Assembly: GCA_025499625.1 (NCBI GenBank)
Contig: JAFMVD010000031.1
Coordinates: 1-64,000, forward strand
Source: Carboxylicivirga fragile
Lineage (GTDB): Bacteria > Bacteroidota > Bacteroidia > Bacteroidales > Marinilabiliaceae
Reading direction: 5' to 3'
DNA: 64,000 bases
Of this stretch, positions 37,213 to 45,907 are shown piece after piece (position 1 is the first letter of the stretch; every line of letters begins with the position of its first letter). Made by a program: the position numbers and the translations under genes. Under the pieces are notes generated by a model. The model had not been told where the DNA came from and ran no database searches. It worked only from the letters and a program-made list of their open reading frames with translations.

Positions 37213-38490
37213 CTATTGAGCACCCTCTCTAAAAAAGGCTTCTTCTTTAATATTTATTAAACGATTACTCACAATCTCCTTCAAACGAAGTGTGTATAAC
37301 TCATTGCCTTTTTTCGAATCCAAAGTGTCGGGCAGTCTGGTTAAAAACTGTTCGTATAATTCTTGCGCCTTAAGATCATTCTCGAGGTAATAATCGTAAA
37401 TAGCCGCTTGATTGTAGATATATTGCACGTTGGAAGGTGAATACTGATAAGCAGAATCGTAATAGGCAATTGCCTTTGTGTAATTTCCTGAGTCTTCATG
37501 CATCATAGCCAGCTTGGTGTGGATTTTCTCCATCAAACCGGGCGATGGCGCCAATAAATAAGCAGCCTTCTCCAAATATGGCTTACCACGCATAGGCATA
37601 TTGCTTTGACCTAATGCTGCGCCAAGAAAGAAACACACTTCTACATCATCGTCTTTTAAGTCGTAAGCGGCATATAAATAATTAATGGCATTTTCGTAAT
37701 TCTCCATCCGGTGATAGGCCATGCCAATGTGCTTTTTGGTCAGCAGTGAGCTATCGCCACGAGTTTCCATGCGCTTAAAAAGCTTAACGGAATTACCATT
37801 TGATCTGGCCTTAAAACTTGCCAAACCAGCCATACTCACAAAACGTTTGGTATAGCCCAAGGTATCGACAAAATGCATACTCACATCAAAACTCTCTTTG
37901 TACTGTTTTTTTTCGTAATGCAATTGAGCCAAGCGATAACCCACCTTTTGATTTGTTGGGTATTGTTTAAGTAATTTGTTGTATATATCAATCGCCATTA
38001 ATGGTTCCGATGCCTTCTGAAAAGTCTCGGCCAACAACATATTCACATTAAGATTCAATGAGTCTTGCTCGCGATAAGCTAACAATGCATTAATGGTATT
38101 ATCATAATTGCTATTGAAATTCTGAATTTGAGCATAACGCATCAAATTACCCAAATGCATCGACTCATCTTGAAAACGATCTTCACAAATGGGTAATGCT
38201 TCGGCATACTGCCCGCTTGTAAAATACACTTTTGAAAGTAGATCTTTTAAAAGGTTTGAATTCGTATGGTCTGCAGATAATAAACACTGAATTGCCAAAT
38301 CTGATCGACCCGATTGAAAGTAGGCCGATGCCAACAAATACTGTTGATCTTCATTTCGATCAACATTCGGTTCCAACTGAGATATAACTTCGGAATAACG
38401 TTCTTGAGAGAACATTAGGCTTAAATTTTCCTGAGCAAAGAGGGTGCACGAAAACATTAAAGCAGCACCAATAAAAAGTAGCTTTTTCAT
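37213..38490 (-). CDS. exported TPR protein
   Basis: 425 aa with a signal peptide (about 1-20, ending LFAQ), then many tetratricopeptide repeats through the whole length (for example AIDIYNKLLKQYPTNQKVGY and AIAYYDSAYQYSPSNVQYIY). Probably periplasmic or outer-membrane associated and a protein-interaction scaffold. It heads a two-gene unit with the plug-like protein. Confidence 0.8.
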   Translation of the reverse strand: MKKLLFIGAALMFSCTLFAQENLSLMFSQERYSEVISQLEPNVDRNEDQQYLLASAYFQSGRSDLAIQCLLSADHTNSNLLKDLLSKVYFTSGQYAEALPICEDRFQDESMHLGNLMRYAQIQNFNSNYDNTINALLAYREQDSLNLNVNMLLAETFQKASEPLMAIDIYNKLLKQYPTNQKVGYRLAQLHYEKKQYKESFDVSMHFVDTLGYTKRFVSMAGLASFKARSNGNSVKLFKRMETRGDSSLLTKKHIGMAYHRMENYENAINYLYAAYDLKDDDVEVCFFLGAALGQSNMPMRGKPYLEKAAYLLAPSPGLMEKIHTKLAMMHEDSGNYTKAIAYYDSAYQYSPSNVQYIYNQAAIYDYYLENDLKAQELYEQFLTRLPDTLDSKKGNELYTLRLKEIVSNRLINIKEEAFFREGAQ

Positions 38491-38826
38491 TTTAATGATA
38501 ATAAGTTAGGCCTAAAGTGATATCAAAATCACAATGAAATTAAGCTTTTTAGTTCAATAACCAAGCTTTTGTAGTGCGACTTTTTAATCAAGTAATCAAA
38601 CTTGTGTGATAATTGAGACACCACCTTATTGTTATATTGAAGGCAATGCCTGAAATATCTAATTAACCTTAAAATAACAAGCATTAGCAGATATAAATAT
38701 TAAACATTCTAAATTACAGACTAATGCAATGAAGTGCGATAAACATATAAATTCTAAAATTTAACATTGAAAATGTAGACATTGGTTTTAAAAATTACTA
38801 TTTTAGTTAATACAAACCTCAGACTC

Positions 38827-39303
38827 ATGAAAAAAAACATTACTTACAAAATTCTTCCACAAATAAATATTGTCGTCGAATACTTCAGTGGCCCAATTCA
38901 TATCTCTGATATGATAGCGCACAAAAAAGACATTATCAAAAACATTGAATTCTATCCTAACATCAACTTTATAGCTGATTTAAGAGATTCACAACTTCTG
39001 TATACAAAACAAGAGCTTTCGGAATACGTAGGTTTTATCAAGGAAGAGAAGAAGCTCAACACGCATCGAAAAACAGCCATTCTAACCAGTACTCCACAGC
39101 AAGTGGCACAATCAACCATTTATGAATCTCTCACAAAAGATTTGCCAATAAGGTTCAAAATTTTCAGCACTCTGCAGGCTACTCTTGAATGGGTAAGTGT
39201 AAAGAAAGGATTAGAATTTTCAATGATAGAAGGTACCATACTTAAATTGAAAAATGAAAGCTCAGTCCGTAGTCACTATTCAAAAGTCTTGCAACGACAG
39301 TAA
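38827..39303 (+). CDS. STAS/SpoIIAA-like cytoplasmic protein
   Basis: About 158 aa from MKKNITYKILP. A longer frame starting at 38782 adds a poor leader, so this start is preferred. The alternating strand/helix pattern (INIVVEYFSGPIHISDMIAHK, NINFIADLRDSQL, HRKTAILTSTPQQ) looks like a STAS or SpoIIAA-like fold common in Bacteroidota. There is no catalytic motif. Monocistronic with its own terminator. Confidence 0.5.
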   Translation: MKKNITYKILPQINIVVEYFSGPIHISDMIAHKKDIIKNIEFYPNINFIADLRDSQLLYTKQELSEYVGFIKEEKKLNTHRKTAILTSTPQQVAQSTIYESLTKDLPIRFKIFSTLQATLEWVSVKKGLEFSMIEGTILKLKNESSVRSHYSKVLQRQ

Positions 39304-39340
39304 ATCATTTTACACACCTATCAAATTTATTCGAAATATT

Positions 39341-39371
39341 AAAGTGCAAATGGTATTACTTGCACTTTTTA
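39341..39371 (+). terminator. terminator of the STAS-like gene
   Basis: AAAGTGCAA and TTGCACTTT form a 9-bp stem with a 10-nt loop and a five-T tail. Confidence 0.85.
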
Positions 39372-39472
39372 TATAGAAGTTAATGAGCATTTGATTGATA
39401 AAATCAACGAATCCATAGATTAGTTTTTCATGATTATACTTGTCTTTATTTATTTGATGCATCAATCAATAA

Positions 39473-40747
39473 ATGGAACTTATGAAAACTGTCAATCAGA
39501 GTATAATAAGAATAGGCTTACCTTTTGCCATGCTATTTATTAGCCTAAGCTGGTGTTCGTGTCAAAAAACCAATACTGATTCAATAGTTGATGAAGAGGA
39601 GGAACTAGTACCCGATCTACCCTATACCATTGTGGGCACTAATCAAAGCCTTTTTTTCAACAATACTTCAGAAATAACAGAACCACAAAGCGGTGACGCT
39701 TTTTTTGGGCAGAATGCTAACTATCAAGGTCTGGCGCAACATTACCGCGATAATGGAGATGGAACGATTTCTGATTTAAATACGGGTTTAATGTGGCAAC
39801 AAGATCCGGGTGAAAAAGTAACATATGATGATGCCTTGGCAGGAGCTAATGATATTAATCTTGGAGGCTACAACGATTGGCGCTTGCCAAGTATTAAAGA
39901 ACTGTACTCGCTAATGCAATTTAATGGCACAGATCCAAGTGCCTATGATGCCAGCACTACCAATAGTATTGTTCCTTTTATCAACGATGAATATTTTAAT
40001 TTCACGTATGGCGATCCTGATGCTGGTGATCGAATCATAGATTCGCAATATGCCACCAGTAATATTGATGTGGGTGATTCAAATTTTGGAGGCGGAAACT
40101 TAATGTTTGGCGTTAACTTTGCCGACGGAAGGATCAAAGGATATCCAACAGGAGCAAGACCGGGACAAACAACAGGCAAGCTATTTTGTGTGCTGTATGT
40201 ACGAGGTAACACAAACTATGGCGTCAACGATTTTGTAGATAATGGCGATGGAACGATAAGCGATAGGGCAACTGGTTTGATGTGGATGATGAATGACAAT
40301 GCCGAAGGTGTGACTTGGGAATCAGCATTAAGCTATGCCGAAAACCTCGAATTGGCAGGTCATGATGATTGGCGATTGCCCGATGCCAAAGAATTACAAA
40401 GTATACTGGATTACACAAGAGCTCCCGGTACAACCAATTCGGCAGCCATACATCCGCTTTTTAAGGCATCAGAAATTATTAATGAGGATGGCCAGGATGA
40501 TTATGCCTATTATTGGAGTAGCACCACCCATATGAATCATAAAAATGGGGGTCAAAATGCAGTTTACTTTAGCTTTGGCAGGGCGCTCGGTTACTTTAAC
40601 GGACAATGGATGGATGTACACGGAGCTGGCGCACAAAGAAGTGATCCTAAAAGTGGTGATGCCAACGATTGGCCCTATGGCCACGGTCCGCAAGGTGACG
40701 CCATTCGCATTCTTAACTTCGTTCGTTGCGTAAGAACCGTAAAATAA
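39473..40747 (+). CDS. lipoprotein with two DUF1566 domains
   Basis: 424 aa. The signal peptide ends in a lipobox (SWCSC) with an acidic stretch (VDEEEEL) after it. Two tandem DUF1566 (Lcl C-terminal-like) units share DNGDGTISD, GLMW and DWRLP blocks, at about 85-250 and 260-420. The family is found in surface and adhesion-related proteins, and binding roles are inferred. Start: Met at 39473 or 39482. Its last 22 bp overlap the first possible start of the LytS-type kinase, so the three genes probably form one operon. Confidence 0.82.
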   Translation: MELMKTVNQSIIRIGLPFAMLFISLSWCSCQKTNTDSIVDEEEELVPDLPYTIVGTNQSLFFNNTSEITEPQSGDAFFGQNANYQGLAQHYRDNGDGTISDLNTGLMWQQDPGEKVTYDDALAGANDINLGGYNDWRLPSIKELYSLMQFNGTDPSAYDASTTNSIVPFINDEYFNFTYGDPDAGDRIIDSQYATSNIDVGDSNFGGGNLMFGVNFADGRIKGYPTGARPGQTTGKLFCVLYVRGNTNYGVNDFVDNGDGTISDRATGLMWMMNDNAEGVTWESALSYAENLELAGHDDWRLPDAKELQSILDYTRAPGTTNSAAIHPLFKASEIINEDGQDDYAYYWSSTTHMNHKNGGQNAVYFSFGRALGYFNGQWMDVHGAGAQRSDPKSGDANDWPYGHGPQGDAIRILNFVRCVRTVK

Positions 40748-41985
40748 ATTTATATTTACTTTCAACGGATATAGCTTTGACTGCATCGCAAGTCCATTTA
40801 AACAACAATCTGGTGAGAAAATTAAAAAACAAATACTTACTATTAATCATCTACTCTTTTATTTGGGGCATCGTTTTTTATTCTCCGGTATTATTTATTA
40901 ATGATGACAGTAGGTATTGGAACCGTTTACTCTTTGAGTGGCTGCGAATCATTCCCTTTTTCGTTCTTTTTTTAATTAATGCACTACTATTAACACCTCG
41001 GTATTTTAAGAAGAAAAGCTACCATCTATATCTAATTTTTATACTTTTATTTACCATCATAACCGCTGGTGTTTCCAGCTCTGAAACACTATCACACCTA
41101 AGCGTTTTTGGTATTGAAGCAAAGGGACCAATTGGGCCAGCACAAGGCCAACATCGGCCTTATGGAATGGATAGACCCGACAGGCCAAACAATGACTTAA
41201 GACCACCAAGACCTGAAAGGCGTAATGTGCAAAAACCACCTTCCGGACGTCCGGTGGGTGTTAGAATGGTTAATAATTTCATAACAGCCTTGTTGATGCT
41301 TGGCTTCTACAATGCCGTTTTTGCAGTTGTTAAACTCTCGAAAGAAGAACAGCAACGAACGGAAATGGAGAAACAGCAATTAAAAACTGAACTTGATTTT
41401 CTGAAGCATCAAATCAGTCCGCATTTCTTCATGAACACCTTAAATAATATTCATGCCTTAATTGATATAAATAGTGAAGATGCTAAAAGTTCCATCATTC
41501 GTTTATCACGCATGATGCGTTACCTTCTATACGAATCGGATAATGGCAATACCAGCTTGTCCAAAGAAATAGAATTCACAAAGAGCTTTCTGGATCTGAT
41601 GCGTATTCGATTTTCGGATGATAAAGTGAAGATAAGTGCCAATTATCCTGAATCATTTGTTGATATGCCAATTCCTGCATTTCTCTTTGTTTCATATATC
41701 GAAAATGCCTTTAAACACGGGATAAATCCTAAGGGGCAATCGTTTATTAATCTTGAATTTAAATTACTTAATAATGCTCATTTAAGCTTTAAAATTACCA
41801 ACAGTAATTTTCCAATTCATCAACCCAAAGAAATTCAGGCATCTGGTGTAGGCTTGGTAAATTCGCTGCAGAGGCTTAAATTACTTTACGATTCAAATTT
41901 TAGTTTAAATGAAGAATCAAATGATGATGTATACAGTGTTAATTTAATTATTCCTCTCGATGCAACTGAAAAGTCTGGTAATTGA
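40726..41985 (+). CDS. LytS-type sensor kinase with Pro/Arg-rich external loop
   Basis: 419 aa from the first ATG. A GTG at 40813 just before the first membrane helix is a plausible alternative start that avoids the overlap with the lipoprotein gene. Helices at about 37-58, 74-92, 100-116 and 183-202. Between the last two lies a loop of about 60 residues very rich in Pro, Arg and Gly (PRPERRNVQKPPSGRP). Phosphoacceptor H233 in QISPHFFMNTLNN, then an ATPase half with ENAFKHG. The cognate LytTR regulator overlaps its end by 26 bp. Confidence 0.9.
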   Translation: MRKNRKINLYLLSTDIALTASQVHLNNNLVRKLKNKYLLLIIYSFIWGIVFYSPVLFINDDSRYWNRLLFEWLRIIPFFVLFLINALLLTPRYFKKKSYHLYLIFILLFTIITAGVSSSETLSHLSVFGIEAKGPIGPAQGQHRPYGMDRPDRPNNDLRPPRPERRNVQKPPSGRPVGVRMVNNFITALLMLGFYNAVFAVVKLSKEEQQRTEMEKQQLKTELDFLKHQISPHFFMNTLNNIHALIDINSEDAKSSIIRLSRMMRYLLYESDNGNTSLSKEIEFTKSFLDLMRIRFSDDKVKISANYPESFVDMPIPAFLFVSYIENAFKHGINPKGQSFINLEFKLLNNAHLSFKITNSNFPIHQPKEIQASGVGLVNSLQRLKLLYDSNFSLNEESNDDVYSVNLIIPLDATEKSGN

Positions 41986-42676
41986 TGATGAACCTTTGGC
42001 TCTAAAACAAATTTGTGCCTATGTAGAAAAAACATCTTTTCTACAACTACAGAGCGCATGTGCCAATGCCTTTGAGGCGATTGAATACTTACATTCTAAT
42101 GAGGTTGATGTAATATTTGTCGACATCAACATGCCCGAACTAAATGGTGTTGAAATGGTAAAATCGCTAAAGGATGCACCGATGGTAATTTTTACCACTG
42201 CCCATTCGGAATATGCCATAGAAGGGTTTAGGGTAAATGCCATTGATTACCTATTAAAACCCATAGGATATCCCGACTTCCTGAAGGCAGCAAACAAAGC
42301 ATTACAACACTATCAATTGGTGCATAGTAGTCAGGATGAAGTAAAGACAGACAATGATTTTCTCTTTATAAAATCAGAATATAAGATTATGCGCATCAAA
42401 CTTCAGGACATAACATATGTGGAAAGCATGCGCGAATATGTTCGCATTCATTTGCGTGGTGAGAAACCTATTATGACTCTTCTTAGTATGAAGAAACTGG
42501 AATCGCGTCTGCCAGAATCAAACTTTATGCGGGTGCATCGATCATACATTGTCAACTTAAATCAAGTAGGCACCATCGAGCGTAACCGCATCGTTTTTGA
42601 CAGAGACACCTACATACCGGTAAGCGACCAATACAAAGAACGCTTTCAGGAATACGTTAATAAGAATTTTCTATAA
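41960..42676 (+). CDS. LytTR-family response regulator
   Basis: 238 aa. Receiver with D9/D10 and phosphoacceptor D55 in VIFVDINMPEL, and a LytTR DNA-binding domain from about 130 (FMRVHRSYIVNLNQV). It overlaps the kinase gene by 26 bp, so translation is likely coupled. With the DUF1566 lipoprotein upstream, the three genes may act as one surface-sensing unit. Confidence 0.94.
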   Translation: MQLKSLVIDDEPLALKQICAYVEKTSFLQLQSACANAFEAIEYLHSNEVDVIFVDINMPELNGVEMVKSLKDAPMVIFTTAHSEYAIEGFRVNAIDYLLKPIGYPDFLKAANKALQHYQLVHSSQDEVKTDNDFLFIKSEYKIMRIKLQDITYVESMREYVRIHLRGEKPIMTLLSMKKLESRLPESNFMRVHRSYIVNLNQVGTIERNRIVFDRDTYIPVSDQYKERFQEYVNKNFL

Positions 42677-42678
42677 AA

Positions 42679-42706
42679 AAAGCCGAAACAAAAATGCTTC
42701 GGCTTT
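42679..42706. terminator. bidirectional terminator
   Basis: AAAGCCGAA and TTCGGCTTT form a 9-bp perfect stem, with A-run before and T-rich tail after, between convergent genes. Confidence 0.88.
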
Positions 42707-42725
42707 ATATTATTTAATCCGACAA

Positions 42726-43619
42726 CTACTTCAACAACTTATCCATTTGAGCTGCCTTATCTTTTTGTTCCAATCGTAGGTAGCAGTTTTTTAGGTATTT
42801 GATGTACGATTTATTTTCCGGCTCCATTTCACGAAGCTTTTCAAAATAGCCACGAGCCGTTCTGAAATCAGCAGATACCTTTTTTAAGTCACGACGCAGA
42901 TAAGCATAAGTAGTGGCATTCTTTTTCTTGTTGTACTTAGCCATTTCATACTTATAGCGCTTATCAGCGAGCTCATAGAAATATTTGCCGCCCCACTCCA
43001 ATGCCTCCTTATAGTCTGGATTAGCTTTAATCAAGTCCTTACTTACCTTTTTAGCTTTAGTTGATTGATCTTCTTCAGCTAATGCTTTTACATAAGCAAA
43101 CGTTGTTTCCTTTGTCAATTCGTCATCTTTGGCAGCTTCGTATAAAGAAACCACTTCAGCGTTATTACCCAATTCAGCATTCAAGGCAACTTGGCGCTCA
43201 AGCTGACGCTGCATCACTTTAGTATCTTTAACTTCATATTTATTCCAAAGAGCTAACTCATCTTCAAGCTTACCACCCTTTTGCAAGCCTTGCGCATATT
43301 CCAGTAATAAATCATCATCCTGATTCTTATCTAGCAATTTTGCATACAAAGTTTTGGCTTCTCCAAACTTATCCGTTTCTAAACTTGCCTTTGCCAACTT
43401 AGCATATACAGCATCACTGACTTCCGCTTGATTTGCCTCTGCTAAGTTTACATATTCGGTATAAAGTTGATAGGCTTTTTCAAAATCACCTAGATCAAAT
43501 GCGGCATCCGCTCCATTTTGAATTCCGGGTAATTTGGCCAAAGGATTACAGGCGAACAGGGTTACTGCCAATATAATGGTTAAAAGGACTCTTAGATTTT
43601 TCATTATTATAGTTTTCAT
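42726..43619 (-). CDS. TPR-like lipoprotein
   Basis: 297 aa. The signal peptide holds a lipobox (VTLFAC) after an N-terminus that may really start at the second Met (43601, MKNLRVLL). The body is helical with TPR-like pairs (AFDLGDFEKAYQLYTEYV, ETDKFGEAKTLYAKLLD). Very Lys- and Glu-rich. Likely anchored in the outer or inner membrane facing the periplasm. The function is unknown. Single gene. Confidence 0.72.
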   Translation of the reverse strand: MKTIIMKNLRVLLTIILAVTLFACNPLAKLPGIQNGADAAFDLGDFEKAYQLYTEYVNLAEANQAEVSDAVYAKLAKASLETDKFGEAKTLYAKLLDKNQDDDLLLEYAQGLQKGGKLEDELALWNKYEVKDTKVMQRQLERQVALNAELGNNAEVVSLYEAAKDDELTKETTFAYVKALAEEDQSTKAKKVSKDLIKANPDYKEALEWGGKYFYELADKRYKYEMAKYNKKKNATTYAYLRRDLKKVSADFRTARGYFEKLREMEPENKSYIKYLKNCYLRLEQKDKAAQMDKLLK

Positions 43620-43759
43620 TAAGTGCCTAAAGATACAACAAATGCTTATTTGACCAATTGAATCGTGAGTTTGCTATCAAATTGAACGCTGTTGAAAATA
43701 TTTTAGGATTGATAATCACACACCTAGCAAATCCTTATGAATATTTAGTTCGGTATGAA

Positions 43760-43789
43760 TTTGAAATAATAAATATTGTCCTATTTTTG
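43760..43789 (+). promoter_or_regulatory. promoter of tRNA-Trp
   Basis: TTTG (43760-43763), 18-bp spacer, TATTTTTG (43782-43789). Both boxes match the Bacteroidota consensus in full. This is the clearest promoter in the window, 35 bp before the mature tRNA. Confidence 0.8.
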
Positions 43790-43824
43790 CATCCGCATTA
43801 ATAAAAACAATGCATATAAGCAAT

Positions 43825-43897
43825 ACGGGTGTAGCTCAGTTGGTAGAGCACTGGTCTCCAAAACCAGGTGTCGGGAGTTCGAGCCTCTCCTCCCGTG
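43825..43897 (+). tRNA. tRNA-Trp (CCA)
   Basis: 73 nt. Acceptor ACGGGTG pairs with CTCCCGT except for one T-T mismatch at pair 6-67. D-arm AGCTCAGTTGGTAGAGC, anticodon CCA in CTGGTCTCCAAAACCAG, T-arm GGGAGTTCGAGCCTCTC. Own promoter and terminator. Confidence 0.95.
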
Positions 43898-43901
43898 CAA
43901 G

Positions 43902-43926
43902 ATCCTGACTACGGTCGGGATTTTTT
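43902..43926 (+). terminator. terminator of tRNA-Trp
   Basis: ATCCTGAC and GTCGGGAT pair over 8 bp (one G-T) with a TACG loop and a six-T tail. Confidence 0.85.
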
Positions 43927-43967
43927 GTACGCTACAAATAAGATAGTGTATGAATGTGAAAAGTTCT

Positions 43968-43975
43968 TATATTTG
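43968..43975 (+). promoter_or_regulatory. -7 box of the tRNA-Ser unit
   Basis: TATATTTG matches TAnnTTTG. It lies 14 bp before the broken tRNA-Ser copy. No such box lies between that copy and the intact gene, so the broken copy is in the predicted leader. Confidence 0.55.
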
Positions 43976-43988
43976 ATGAATTCATATT

Positions 43989-44033
43989 GGAGAGGTGACA
44001 GAGTGCCGTCCCGATAGCTATCGGGAGTGCATG
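43989..44033 (+). pseudogene. broken tRNA-Ser copy interrupted by a palindrome
   Basis: 43989-44008 equals the first 21 nt of the intact tRNA-Ser with one G missing. The palindrome TCCCGATA-GC-TATCGGGA (44009-44026) then replaces the D-loop bases, and 44027-44033 (GTGCATG) resumes the tRNA sequence before similarity fades. The flank just before it (CATATT) also resembles that before the intact gene (CATACT). Confidence 0.85.
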
Positions 44034-44091
44034 ATGAAAACTCAACAAGAAACCATTTAGAGTGTAAAAGTACATTGTAAAAAACCATACT

Positions 44092-44178
44092 GGAGAGGTG
44101 ACAGAGTGGCCGATTGTGCATGCCTGGAAAGCATGTGTACGGGTAACCGTACCGGGAGTTCGAATCTCCCTCTCTCCG
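44092..44178 (+). tRNA. tRNA-Ser (GGA)
   Basis: 87 nt with a long variable arm (TACGGGTAACCGTA). Acceptor GGAGAGG/TCTCTCC, anticodon GGA in GCATGCCTGGAAAGCATG, T-arm GGGAGTTCGAATCTCCC, discriminator G. Confidence 0.97.
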
Positions 44179-44184
44179 CACATT

Positions 44185-44217
44185 ACCCGCTATACTTTTA
44201 TTAAAATTATAGTGGGT
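44185..44217 (+). terminator. terminator of tRNA-Ser
   Basis: ACCCGCTATA and TATAGTGGGT pair over 10 bp with one G-T. T-rich sequence follows. Confidence 0.7.
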
Positions 44218-44254
44218 TTGTTATACACTCTCTTTTTTTTAGAATCTGACCTCC

Positions 44255-44614
44255 CTAAGTATTCGATTGTAACTCACGAAGTATTTTTCCAATATCAAAA
44301 GGCTTCTGAAAATACCCTAATATAGTTTTATCCTTAAGTGCTTTGTTAATGTCGGGTGATAGATTATAACCACTTAAAATATAATATTGAGCATTGGCTT
44401 TAATCTTCTTGGCCTCATTTATAAACTCTAGTCCATCCATATGAGGCATTTTCATATCACTAAATACGACATCGATTTCAGGATGATCAGTCATATGTTG
44501 CAAAGCTATTGGACCCGACAAGGCGGTGTAGACATTAAAGTGCTTCTTCATATGAATCTCAAACAACTGAAGGTTGATGGGTTCATCATCCACATAGAGA
44601 AGTGTGTTTTTCAT
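44255..44614 (-). CDS. single-domain response regulator
   Basis: 119 aa, a receiver alone: D9/D10 in YVDDEP, phosphoacceptor D53 in VVFSDMKMPHMDG, conserved Ser in YILSG and Lys in YFQKPFD. No output domain, so it works through phosphotransfer or by binding a partner. It follows the histidine kinase gene by 18 bp and is the last gene of a three-gene operon. Confidence 0.93.
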   Translation of the reverse strand: MKNTLLYVDDEPINLQLFEIHMKKHFNVYTALSGPIALQHMTDHPEIDVVFSDMKMPHMDGLEFINEAKKIKANAQYYILSGYNLSPDINKALKDKTILGYFQKPFDIGKILRELQSNT

Positions 44615-44632
44615 TTTAAGAGCTTAGTTTGG

Positions 44633-45907
44633 TTAATTCTTACTTAAAGGTAAGCTAATTATTGCACTTGTTCCAACTCCTTCCTCAGATTGGTACTTAA
44701 TTTTACCCCTATGCTCTTTTATAATGGCGTATACCAAGCTCAAACCCAAACCAGTACCTTCACCTGCAGGTTTGGTTGTAAAAAACGGATCCATGATTTT
44801 AGGTAAATTTTCTTGTGAAATGCCACATCCATTATCACTTATTACCACCTCAATTTTATCGGCCTTTACTTCAGTTTTAATGATTATCTCACCATCCTTA
44901 TCAATGGATTGAATGGCATTAGTAAGCACATTTAAGAAAAGCTGATGGATTTTACCTTCGTTACATGATACTTCAACTCCGGATGAACTATAATTTTTTT
45001 CAACTTTCACCCTATATCTCAAGCTACTACCTAGTATAACCAAACAGTTATCGATAATTTTATGAACGTCACAATCATTTATATCATCATCATTCTGCCT
45101 GTTGAAATGGTTTAAACTTTGAATAATTTCAATGGCTCTTTTGACACCTTCATCAATATTATCAAGTAAGCTAGCAAGCTCCTTAGAATTATTTGCATTT
45201 GAAGTCATTCTAATGGCCGATGCGCTGCCTTTAATAAAATTTAATGGATTATTAAGTTCATGTGCCACACCAGCTGTTAATACACCCATTGATGCCATCT
45301 TTTCCGATTGAATTAATTGTGCTTGTGCTTCTTTTAATTGGTGCATAGCATGCTCTAATTCATCCTTTTTAGCTGACAGGGCCTCGTTAGTAGCAATTAA
45401 TTCTTCATTTAAACTAAGTGTTTCTTCATTACTTAGCTTTAATTGCTCATTCAAACCTTTTTGTTTCTGATGACTTTCATTGACCTCATCATAAGCACGT
45501 TCAATATAAGTTTGTGCTTGCGCTAATTTTTTATTGGCCTCTTCCAACTCCTTACTTCGCTTAGCTTTCGTTAAAGCTTTTTCCAATTCGGTATTACTTT
45601 GGGATAAGGCCTCGCGCATTTTTATTTGCTCATCTAATTGTTGACGCATTAAAATGGTATAGACAATTCCCCACCAAAACATCGGTTCCAGCACTCTCAA
45701 GTAGTCTTCAATAATATCCCAACTCCGGGTAATATTTCCCCACTCGAGAAAATTACTCAAACTAAAAAACACAATTAGAACAAATAGAATTAGTAATAAA
45801 AAGCGTGTCCCCGGATTAAAAAAGCGCTTCCTTCCAATAAAAACAACGATTAAGGCAAGAAGACCCGCAAGCAATCCAATCAGGTCTATAATTCCAACTA
45901 AACTCAT
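44633..45907 (-). CDS. membrane histidine kinase with long coiled coil
   Basis: 424 aa. Three hydrophobic segments (about 7-25, 35-52 and 70-87) with no large periplasmic domain, then a coiled coil of about 110 residues (95-200, Glu/Lys/Gln-rich). HisKA with phosphoacceptor His near residue 217 in AGVAHELNNPLNFIKG, a HATPase domain with DNGCGIS and GEGTGLGLSLV. The N-terminal ATG overlaps the stop of the 91-aa membrane protein gene by 4 bp, so translation is coupled. The receiver downstream is the likely partner. Confidence 0.92.
   Translation of the reverse strand: MSLVGIIDLIGLLAGLLALIVVFIGRKRFFNPGTRFLLLILFVLIVFFSLSNFLEWGNITRSWDIIEDYLRVLEPMFWWGIVYTILMRQQLDEQIKMREALSQSNTELEKALTKAKRSKELEEANKKLAQAQTYIERAYDEVNESHQKQKGLNEQLKLSNEETLSLNEELIATNEALSAKKDELEHAMHQLKEAQAQLIQSEKMASMGVLTAGVAHELNNPLNFIKGSASAIRMTSNANNSKELASLLDNIDEGVKRAIEIIQSLNHFNRQNDDDINDCDVHKIIDNCLVILGSSLRYRVKVEKNYSSSGVEVSCNEGKIHQLFLNVLTNAIQSIDKDGEIIIKTEVKADKIEVVISDNGCGISQENLPKIMDPFFTTKPAGEGTGLGLSLVYAIIKEHRGKIKYQSEEGVGTSAIISLPLSKN

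Noticed and set aside
44009..44026. Palindromes in the broken tRNAs as intrinsic terminators
   Set aside because: No T-run follows directly at the Ser or Asn copies, and the intact tRNAs downstream need read-through. At Arg a six-T stretch is about 15 bp away, too far.
43909..44325. Reading frames across the tRNA-Ser unit
   Set aside because: They run through the broken and intact tRNA sequences and have no protein-like features.
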